DNA of 26,045 bases from Rhizomucor pusillus (lineage: Eukaryota; Mucoromycota; Mucoromycetes; Mucorales; Lichtheimiaceae), in the NCBI GenBank assembly GCA_900175165.2, contig FWWN02000183.1, forward strand, positions 1 through 26,045, written 5' to 3'. The stretch's first letter is position 1, and the number at the start of each line of letters is the position of its first letter. The position numbers and the translations under genes are program-made. The notes beneath the pieces were generated by a model. It saw only the letters and a list, made by a program, of their open reading frames with translations. It was not told the origin of the DNA and ran no database searches. Below, in pieces: positions 1-8,460 of this stretch.

Positions 1-581
1 AGTACATTTACTGCGCCTCTTCACTCTTGGAATTCTTCAATGCGGGCAAAGGTCATCTGTACTCTGGTGATTCAAAACAACAAGGGTGCCACGGTAAACT
101 GCGGAAACATGTCCCGTAAGTTACCTAACCGTAGAGCAACGACCCTGCAACAGCAAGAAAGCCCGTTTCTGGCTGTTTGGTGTGACGATTGAGCAGACAG
201 GAAGGCACAGAAATTCCTCCAGAGTCTTTCTATGTACACGCAAGCACATTGCAAGGAATTCTGCGTGAGTAATAGTATAGCAATGCGCATAAGGTCCGCT
301 GGAAATAAGGTTCAGTCATTATTTTCGATAGTTGATTGCGGTTTAAGGTTCGTCGTCGTAGAAACCCGGGGTAGAGCTGTGAAAGTTGACGGTGTCAGGT
401 CGTACACACATAAGAGTTTCCCGCTTTCCCTAGAGACCCACTATGAAGCGGAAGCGCCGGAGAATTGCTTACATGATGTTAATTTCTCATCCCCAAATGC
501 AATGCGTATATAAAAGCAGGAGGGGGAGAAACGGCTCCATCCACGGCTCTCGAAAAAACCCATTATTCCTCCCTCGCAATA
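1..581 (+). promoter_or_regulatory. Upstream region of the GH3 beta-glucosidase gene
   Basis: No supportable gene lies here; the short open frames on both strands lack family-like sequence and splice structure. The segment ends in a core promoter: a TATA element at about 507-514 followed by a purine-rich stretch (518-530) and a CT-rich leader just before the ATG at 582. One match to the fungal CreA/Mig1 consensus SYGGRG (CCGGGG, 366-371) would fit carbon catabolite repression of a glycosidase, but a single short match is weak evidence. Confidence 0.5.
507..514 (+). promoter_or_regulatory. TATA box of the beta-glucosidase gene
   Basis: TATATAAA lies 68-75 bases upstream of the ATG at 582, a normal distance for a fungal TATA promoter with a short leader. 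It is the clearest TATA element upstream of any gene in the window and suggests an inducible gene. Confidence 0.6.
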
Positions 582-3427
582 ATGCTTATAAAAACAGCAT
601 TGGCTCTCTTGGCTGCTGGGTCAGCCATGCAAGGCGCCGTTGCCGGCATCATTCTCCGTTCTTGGGACGAGGCTCACGAGTTAGCCAAGGCCGTGACAGA
701 CAAAATGTCCTTGGAGCAGTGGGTTAACATTACTACCGGTAAGGGCAAAAGAAACCAGATATTTACACCTATATTTTTTTGTAACTCACGAGGTTTGTAG
801 GTACGGGCTGGATGAAATCCGAGTGCGTTGGTAACACACGCCCGACCAAAGATCCGGATTTCCCCTCGCTATGTCTCGAAGATGGCCCTCCGGGTATTCG
901 CTTCGCCAACAACGTCACTGCTTTTGGCTCAGGCATCACGGCTGCCGGCTCCTTTGACAAGGATCAGATCAGAAAACGCGGTGAAGCCATGGGCAAGGAG
1001 TTCCGAGGAAAAGGCGTGCACTTTGCGTTAGGTCCGTGTGTAGATATTATGCGAGCACCTCAAACAGGTAAATTCATGCATGTAAGATAAAGCGAAGAAG
1101 AAAGCGACGCTAAACCAAGGCTGATAGGACGAGGTTGGGAAGGATTTGGTGAAGATCCTTACCTTGCCGGTGTTGCTGGCTCCTTGACAGTGGAAGGAAT
1201 TCAGAGCCAGGGTGTGGTAAGTGACGATTTATTGCTCTTTATATAGTTTGTCGTACGTAGCAAACATTTCGATTCACCATCAATATCGATGCTATGTAGA
1301 TTGCTACCGCCAAACACTATATTGGTAACAATCAAGAAACCAATCGCAAGAACGCAAGTAGACCGAAATTCATAGGAATTTTAACGTTTGTTCTAACCCA
1401 ATATTCATTTATCTATACAGTCCACTTCCAACATTGGCAAGCGCGCTCTGCATGAAATCTGGACTTGGCCGTATGCTCGCATGGTTGAGGCTGGCATCGG
1501 TGCTATCATGTGCAGCTACAACCAGCTCAATGGAACCTGGGGTTGCGAAGACGATTACACGCTCAACACCGTACTCAAGAAGGAATACAACTTCCGGGGT
1601 CTCGTTATGAGCGACTGGGGTGCAACCCATTCCACTGCTCCTGCCATCAACGGCGGTTTGGATATGACAATGCCCGTAAGTCCCCGTTGCCTTTCCAAAA
1701 AAGGTATATTTTTAACCACATGATTTGCCACCACAGGGCGATCTTGAAATGGGTGATAACTACACCTACTTTGGTGTCAACATGACAAAAGCTGTCAGGG
1801 ACGGCGAAGTATCTGAAGAGCGTGCGCAAGATATGGCCACACGTATCATTGCTGCCTACTACAAGCTGGGTCAGGACGAAGGCTTCCCAGAAGTGGCTAT
1901 CCGCGCCTTCCAACTGGACGAGGCTCCGTACATTCCTGTTCAAGGTATGTGTGTTTTCTCAGCGGTTATGCAAAGATCGATGTTGGAGAGCATTAACCAA
2001 TAATTTTATTGGAAACAGAGGATCACGGAAAACTTGTTCGGGAAATGGGTGCAGCTGCTACTGCGTTGCTCAAGAATGACGATAAAATCTTGCCTATTAC
2101 TAGTTCCGTCAAGAAGATCGCCGTTATTGGTAGCGACGCTGGCCCGAACCCAGAGTAAGATAAATAGTTTCAGATATATGTTGAGAGATCATTATTAATC
2201 AATATCTTTTTCACTCGGCATAGTGGTCTGTATGATTCCAACTGCGTGGACCAGGGCTGTGCCAAGGGAACCACTGCTATGGGTACGTATAGCCAATTCG
2301 CCGTTTCATCACAGAACTAGAGACTAAAAAGGATGTTTTTTTTGGCGTCCAGGATGGGGCAGTGGAACAGTCCAGTTCCCGTACCTTGTTACTCCACTGG
2401 ATGGTATCACGTCGCGCGCTGGCGAGGAAGTCGAGGTAGTACATACCTTTGACGACTGGGACGAAGAAGGTGCGGCCGAACTCGCAAAGGATGCCGATAT
2501 CGCCTTGGTTTTCTCCATGACCAAGGCTGGTGAAGAGTACATTATGGTTGACGGCAACCACGATCGCAAGAACCTTTCGCTTTGGAACAATGGAGATAAT
2601 CTGGTAAAATTTATTTACCAAAAATTTGACATATGGTTTTGTATTAAACTATTTCTTTTCCCTGCATAGATCCGAGCTGTCGCCGATGCTAATGGAAACA
2701 CCGTCGTGGTCATCCACTCTGTCGGTCCAGTCGATATGCCATGGATTGATCATCCCAACATCAAGGCTATTGTCTGGCCCCACTTGCCCGGCCAAGAAAC
2801 TGGCAACTCTCTCGCTGATGTTCTTTTTGGCGACGTCAACCCATCCGGCCGCTTGCCATACACAATTGGCAAGTCTGCAGACGACTACGCTGCTGGCATT
2901 AGCCATGATTTCACGGCAAGGATATAGTTGATATTCAACTTTTGAACTGTGGAAAAAGGCCTAATACTTTCTCCTAATAGATTGAGTACACTGAGGGACT
3001 TAACACTGGCTACCGACACTTTGATGCGAACGATATCGAGCCACTCTTCCCGTTCGGCCATGGTCTTTCATACACTACATTCGAGTACAGCAAGCTCAAG
3101 GTCAAGAAAGGCAGCAAGAAGGACGGTTCGTTGATTCGCGCTACAGTCTATGTCAGAAACACGGGCGATGTGGACGGCGCTGAAATTCCTCAGGCATACA
3201 TTTCCTTCCCTGAATCTGCCGGCGAACCACCCAAGGTCCTTCGCGGGTTTGAAAAGGTATTCCTCAAGGCCGGAAAACATGCCAAGGTCGAATTCAACTT
3301 TGGCGAGACTGAGCTCAGTATCTGGGATCCTGAGTCCGAAGCATGGACCGTGCCCTCTGGAGAGTACACTTTGCACATCGGTGCTAGCAGCCGCGACATT
3401 CGACAGTCTGCCAAGTTTAACTTGTAA
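582..3427 (+). CDS. Secreted GH3 beta-glucosidase, 11 exons, about 722 aa
   Basis: Glycoside hydrolase family 3 enzyme that releases glucose from the non-reducing end of beta-glucosides such as cellobiose. Exons: 582-738, 801-1067, 1128-1216, 1300-1353, 1421-1675, 1737-1944, 2019-2154, 2224-2282, 2353-2603, 2670-2915, 2981-3427 (stop). They join to 2169 nt without a frame break. Residues 1-21 form a signal peptide ([16 protein letters not shown]), so the enzyme is probably extracellular or cell-wall bound. Family blocks in order: [39 protein letters not shown], then MSDWGATHS with nucleophile Asp254. In the second domain AGEEY supplies the likely acid/base Glu469. [12 protein letters not shown] opens the C-terminal FnIII-like domain. 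No PA14 insert is visible. Introns 1354-1420 and 2916-2980 start with GC; the others start with GT. A poly(A)-like AATAAA lies at 3526-3531. Confidence 0.93.
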
Positions 3428-3695
3428 TAGTAGCAGTAAATCCCGTTGTCCTAGTACTTTTTATTTTTTACCACTTTACAGTAAAATCTTCAATTGTCTG
3501 TATGAAAAATACCAAATCACAGTGAAATAAACTGAAATGAGCATCAGCAGCAACCAGGCAGAAAGTAAAATCTATTGACTACGACAAATGGCGACACTGA
3601 ACCAGGACACAGGAATTTCACCTCTGATTCCTGTTCTATGGTTTACCATTATTCCACTGAAACAGCAATATGCCAAAAAGGAAAAATGCAGCGGG

Positions 3696-3701
3696 CACGT
3701 G
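3696..3701. promoter_or_regulatory. E-box CACGTG downstream of the bHLH gene
   Basis: Perfect palindromic CACGTG about 290 bases beyond the stop codon of a bHLH protein whose basic region predicts exactly this specificity. A six-base site can occur by chance, so function is only inferred. Confidence 0.3.
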
Positions 3702-3851
3702 TTATTATTAGTTAGCATATCAAGATATTAAAGCTGTCCTGCAGTAGAAATAAGGAAAGGAAGAAAAAAGAAAAAGAGATCATCATGTGCAAGTACAAAA
3801 AGGAAAGAAAGGTTGGGAGTGGATGAAGGGAATCGATGGCTAGGGAGTGTC

Positions 3852-3896
3852 GGGTATGGGGGGTGTGGGGGTGAGTTGGTTGGTTGGTTGGTTGGA
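3852..3896. repeat. G-rich tract with GGTT tandem repeat
   Basis: Four or more runs of three or more G (from about 3852) pass directly into about five GGTT units (3876-3896). On the + strand this could form a G-quadruplex. On the bHLH sense strand it reads as CCAACC repeats in the 3' region. Confidence 0.7.
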
Positions 3897-3991
3897 AGGT
3901 TTCATTCAGTATGGGGCTCCAAATGATCCGTTCGCACTATGTCAACTCCTGTCAGGACATGGCCCAATTGAAGAAAATACACAAATGACAT

Positions 3992-5863
3992 TTACCCTCG
4001 TTCACGTTTGAGCATAGTCACTTCACGTCGTAAAGCATTCACTTCATTTTCCATTTCAAAGTCTCGCCGTTTCAACATGGTGATATACTCCACAGCTACA
4101 TATATATATATATATATATATACAGTAATTTAACATGGCAAGCTCTCAGCAATGCATACTTATTGAAAAATAAGAAAGTATATACCTTTGCTTAGAATTT
4201 CCCATTTGCTGGTTTTCAGGTTCTTCTCCACTGGGAGAGAATCACGCAGCTCATCAAAGAGCTCCTTCATCTCCTTTCGACGCTTACGTTCTGCCAGCTT
4301 ATGGCTCACACGGAGTTCAGGGCTGCGCGAGTAGGGTGTGTCCGATTTGCGGGCTGGTTTCTCTTCTTCGACGATCGGTGCAGCGTATCCATTGTATGCT
4401 TCATGCGGGTGATGGTGAGGATGATGATGATGATGGTGGTGGTGAGGAGGCGGAGGATGGTATATACTCATGCTGTTTCGCATACCAACGACCGGCATGG
4501 ATGCACGTCGTGCAATAACGGGTCCAGACTCCATCCCTTCATCCATCAGAATAGATCGTCGACGATGGGGGAGGAGTGGACCACCACCAGCAGCTCCAGC
4601 GTAAGGATGATGTCCCATTGCCGCCGACGACGCTGCTGCAGCAGCAGCGTGTCGCTGCATATACTGGTATTGATGATCATTGCCCGACGCAGAGTGCTGT
4701 CGCATAGCATGGCGTGGGTATCTCGGATTAGATTCTGCTGGTTGAGAAGAGTGTGGTGCATCGGCCGCGGGAGCATTGGATGTCGAATGCGGGGGACTGG
4801 AGGGTGCAGAGTATGGACCATGATTAGGTGGTGCCTCAGGGATGGTTGCTGTGGCAGGAAATCGGAAAGCTATATCTCGACGACCACGTTTTAGTTGTAT
4901 TCAAAAACCGGCATACCGGGGGGCGTTTATTGCTCTGTCTCACCTCTGTATTTGGCGCTAGTTTGGCGATTGCTAGGGGTTGCCTCGGCTGTTGCAATCG
5001 AATGTCGTCGTTGGTAAGGGTCGTATTCTTGCAACTGCGAGATGGCTGGATGCGGTAATGAGTCTCGTCTTGCATACTCTGCTGCTTCCTGAGTAGCTAT
5101 CCGCTTTGCAAACGGAGACGGTGACGGTGATCGTGAGGAATAGTCATAGTCTGTAACCACTGTCGCAAGTGATCCTCTTCGACTGGCGCTCGCCGAGGAT
5201 GTAGGCAGCGGCAAGCTGTTAAGCTCTGCAATGGACGGCCGGCGAAAGTCCAGCTGCGGCGCTGCGGCGCCACTGCTGCTGCTGCTGTTGTTGCCATGCA
5301 AAGCTGGATCTGTAATGGATCCCCGCCGAGAATAGGATTCATAATTGTATGGCTGTGAGTTTGGTTCAAGAGGAGATAGTAAACGGCTAGGCATATCTTG
5401 CATCGGTGACGACGTTACAACGCTGCTGCCGCACTGCTGAGTAGGTGAGGAAGCTGAAACGCTCATGTCGGACAATCTGTGTCGCAAATACTCGTCTGCT
5501 GCAGCGGTAGGCTGTTGTGCCTGGTGCTGTTGTTGTTGTTGTTGGTTTGGCGAATTTGTTCTCGGTATAGGCGAGCACGGTTGAGCGTTAGTGATGGACA
5601 TGAGATGCGGTTTGGTAATTGTGTCTGCAGCTGCTGCCACGGTTTTGCTGAGTGCTTCAGGCGACTAGGGCGATGACCGGACTTCCGGTTTGCTTACCTT
5701 GCACATTGGGAGGGTCCAGGTCTCTGGGCTCTGCTGCTTCGTAAGGCTCGTCTACGAGCATCTTGTCCACTGGACTTTCGTCTGCCTTGTTTTGAACATG
5801 CAGCAACAAGTCTCGAGCTGGAGGCAGCGTGCGAGCAGAATCGTCGGGATGCACAGTGTCCAT
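3992..5863 (-). CDS. bHLH leucine-zipper transcription regulator, about 540 aa, 4 exons
   Basis: DNA-binding regulator, presumably nuclear. Exons on the minus strand: 5863-5698, 5633-4944, 4848-4186 and 4095-3992 (stop); joined length is 1623 nt. The acceptors at 5633 and 4848 are my choice among several frame-neutral AGs. The ATG at 5863 is the only upstream start, since a stop lies four codons earlier. The first ~460 residues are low complexity: Gln run, Ser run, Ala run, and a His-rich run around residue 425. Seven RRxS motifs lie between about residues 158 and 401. The basic region [13 protein letters not shown] has the H-E-R pattern of class B bHLH proteins that bind CACGTG. Helix 1 ([10 protein letters not shown]), loop ([10 protein letters not shown]) and helix 2 ([10 protein letters not shown]) run into a zipper with L/M every seventh residue. 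The intron 4185-4096 falls inside the bHLH domain and carries a TA repeat. Family assignment is firm; target genes are unknown. Confidence 0.88.
4101..4122. repeat. (TA)11 microsatellite at an intron acceptor
   Basis: Eleven TA units lie immediately upstream of the 3' splice site of the last bHLH intron (minus strand, AG at 4097-4096), where a pyrimidine tract would normally sit. Such a repeat is likely length-polymorphic and would change the branch-to-acceptor distance. Confidence 0.9.
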
Positions 5864-6400
5864 CAATGGTTGCTATGGAAAAAAAGTTTTCGGGAATAGA
5901 CTGTAATGAGCTCAAGAAAGGGAAAAAGAGAAAAATTGAGCGTCAGAGTTTAAAGGGAAAGAGCCTGCTCGCAGCAACGAGGTATAAGATTACAGAAACA
6001 GAGAGAGTAATGGTCTGCTGAAAAAACGCTCCTTTCCTCCCGTCTACAAACACACACCCTCTCTCTCTCTTTGTCACTCACTACTTTCTTTCTTCCTCAC
6101 TCTCTTTGTTTGTGGTACCCCCAACCTCCTGGGAGGAATTTGGGCAATGTGACAGGCCCAAAAAAAGCACGAGGTTGCTTTCATGCAGACGGGCTCATCT
6201 AAGGGGAGCCCTCGACCGTGCCATGACAGGCAACACACCTTCCCCCACCCCTTTCTCCTCTTCTCTTTCTTTTACGTCCACACATGCATACAAGCCCCAC
6301 ATTCGCTCGGACGAGGAACCAAGCGGGAGGAGGCGGGGTTGTGGAAATAACATTTTACCTGAAAGGACAGATTTTGCATTGCCAAGCATACGGCAGCTCT

Positions 6401-6435
6401 CTGCTGCTGTACTGCAGCAGCAGCAGCAGCAGCAG
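6401..6435. repeat. CTG/CAG inverted repeat (hairpin)
   Basis: Three CTG units (6401-6409) face seven CAG units (6415-6435) across a few bases, giving a perfect self-complementary hairpin. It lies about 540 bases upstream of the bHLH start, possibly in its leader. Confidence 0.75.
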
Positions 6436-6802
6436 CAAGGTCCACCACGCTGCGCTGTATACTTTAACCCAAACATTTCCTCTCCCCCCGAAAAAAGCAC
6501 ACGTTGCTCCATGCGCACAAACCCGCCTCGTTGCTGCTGTTGTTGTTCTTTTGGTGTTGAGCAAAACATGCATTATGCAAATAGGGAAAAGAATATACAC
6601 CCTTCTCTTGAGACAATGTAGTCAAGCAGGGCCTGCCAATCAACAAGGGATGTTCTCCTATATTTTGGAGATCGCCCATCATTGTCATCGACATCGAAAA
6701 CAAGTATGTAGTCCTTTTAGGTGTCGCATAGCAGCAGCGGTGGTGGCATTGGGACTTGGGATGTTGTCCAGGGGAGGGGAAGGGGGAGTCAAAAGCTCTT
6801 TT

Positions 6803-6808
6803 CACGTG
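6803..6808. promoter_or_regulatory. E-box CACGTG upstream of the bHLH gene
   Basis: Perfect CACGTG about 940 bases upstream of the bHLH start. The class B basic region of that protein predicts binding to this hexamer, so autoregulation is possible but untested. Confidence 0.35.
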
Positions 6809-7378
6809 CCCCGACCAGTTGCTTGGACGATCAATATGCCACGCTTATCTCCATCAGACATTTTTAATTTTCAAACATACATACATAGTAGCACGACAGA
6901 TACCACGATGCAGTATGTGCTACGTTAGATAAGAGTTGGGTTCTCATGGAGATCTTCGCTTCATCGTTGCTTGTCATGTTTGAGGTTATTGTTAGGGGGT
7001 CGGATGCGAGGTTCTAATACTCTACCTTTTTACTTCGTATCCTGGATGCTTATAGGGGACATCTTATAGGAATAATTAATATCGATGTCTTGTACCATCG
7101 ACCATAAAAGCTTTCTAACTCGAGTCCAATACCTCCCTCCTTAACACGATGTACACAGTACTAGTGAATACAACACCAAAGTCAAGTTATTACAGTTAAT
7201 GACTCTTTCGAAGCCTTTTCTTTTGATTGTGACATGTACGAAAAGACAAAGAATATTCACTGAGTTTGCTGTCAAAGTTCAAGGAGGCTCATCAAGATCA
7301 AGCACGTATTTAGAATTAAAAGTTCCCCTGTCAATTGGCAAGCATCATGCGTAGTTAATGCTTAATATATATTTACTT

Positions 7379-7386
7379 TGACGTCA
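7379..7386. promoter_or_regulatory. CRE palindrome TGACGTCA (copy 1)
   Basis: Perfect eight-base CRE/ATF palindrome in the divergent region. The ten-base string TGACGTCAAG is shared with a second copy at 7920. bZIP proteins of the CREB/ATF class are the usual ligands. Confidence 0.4.
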
Positions 7387-7919
7387 AGTAATCATAAATA
7401 TGATGGTTCTATATGGTCGTAACATTATGTAGTGTACTGGATCAAACATGGGTTGTATCATCATGTAAGGAACGGAGCTATAAAAGCGAAGCAATCAACT
7501 ACCATTAATGCATATTAATGATGCACATTGAACTTTACCCTGCGAGTTCTTTGAATGTAGCTATTGAATCTGAATGAAAAATGAGGCGTGTTACCTGCTC
7601 ACATTCAGCAAGGGCACAGATACCACCGTAGGTAAGTCTATTGTTGATGATTGATAGTTGAAACTAAATCATTCTATCGAAAGCAACGCTGCCGCATACC
7701 CCTTGGAACTAATCATGATAGGTCAGGTTAAAACTCATAACCATCATTCCACTGCTAGCCTTTCGCGCTCTTTATACCTTCTACTGCGTGACAGTTCCTA
7801 GGGATTTGACAAGCTAGTCAAGCTTGCAAAAAGAGACCGGGATCCAATTTTTTACCGGAAAGGAAAAGCTCTTCTACAAGATTCACGGTCGGACAAGATG
7901 AGTATAGGGATCCCTTGTG

Positions 7920-7927
7920 TGACGTCA
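7920..7927. promoter_or_regulatory. CRE palindrome TGACGTCA (copy 2)
   Basis: Second perfect CRE palindrome, 541 bases from the first and about 530 bases upstream of the coiled-coil gene. It could serve either divergent gene. Confidence 0.4.
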
Positions 7928-8402
7928 AGCTTTGTGTCACCATCTTACAGGCAGGTACACTTTCGGCGGAACTAAATGAATGACGCGATTTTTTAATAAT
8001 GAATTGACGGCTCGATTCATCATCGCTCAATGGCTTGTACGATGCAATCAATAGAGTCTCGATGGAATTGTGACTGATGTTTGAATGATGGATAAGCTGG
8101 AGCCCGGGGCGCGAATCATTTGTTCTGGGTATGTCTGATGTTGTGTTGTGATACGAGAGGCATTGTCATGAGGCCATGTTGTTGTTGTCTCCGCTCGCCG
8201 TCAAAAGAGTAGAAGTGTCCAGTGATGAGGAATGAAATACGCTCGAGTATCTCTCTTATGGAAGATAGAAAAGAAGAAATCTCCCATCTGCCCGTCTTTC
8301 AAGACCAGCAGCGCATCTCATGCAGCTTCATTACTGCGTGCTTGCGCATGAGTTGAAGCTTGACTGGTCGACCAATCATCGTCACATCCAAGTGGATTAA
8401 AC

Positions 8403-8457
8403 CTTTTTTTTTTTTCTGGGCGCATTTGTTTTTTTTCTTTTCCCTTTTCATCCTCCT
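8403..8457 (+). promoter_or_regulatory. T-rich core promoter tract of the coiled-coil gene
   Basis: Two long T runs separated by a short GC-containing break, then CT-rich sequence up to the ATG at 8461. Pyrimidine-rich leaders of this kind recur before other genes in the window (around 17780 and 21360). Confidence 0.5.
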
Positions 8458-8460
8458 TTG

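Larger units (their letters stand above)
3428..3991. other. Convergent intergenic region between GH3 and bHLH genes
   Basis: The 3' regions of the + strand glucosidase and the - strand bHLH gene meet here; no gene is supported. It holds the AATAAA at 3526-3531, a CACGTG E-box at 3696-3701, a purine-rich tract (about 3748-3812) and a G-rich segment running into a GGTT tandem repeat (about 3852-3896). The last two would be pyrimidine-rich in the 3' UTR of the bHLH transcript if that transcript reaches this far. Confidence 0.6.
5864..8460. promoter_or_regulatory. 2.6-kb divergent intergenic region upstream of bHLH and coiled-coil genes
   Basis: No gene is supported. The part next to the bHLH start (5880-6840) is pyrimidine-rich on the + strand (about 6025-6110) and carries CTG/CAG repeats; it probably includes a long 5' leader for the bHLH transcript. 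A + strand open frame (6106-6621) is low complexity and judged spurious. The middle (6900-7800) is AT-rich with no clear structure beyond a CRE palindrome. A minus-strand frame free of stops for 116 codons (8165-7818) lacks an early ATG. The right end is a T-rich tract (8403-8457) directly before the next ATG. Confidence 0.6.

Noticed and set aside
4301..4894. 197-codon + strand frame antisense to the bHLH gene
   Set aside because: It is the shadow of the CAT/ATG-rich His codons of the bHLH protein; Met and Arg runs are artefacts.
6106..6621. 171-codon + strand open frame with a Gln run
   Set aside because: Low complexity from CT-rich and CAG-repeat DNA, no conserved motif, and adjacent frames are also open for the same compositional reason.
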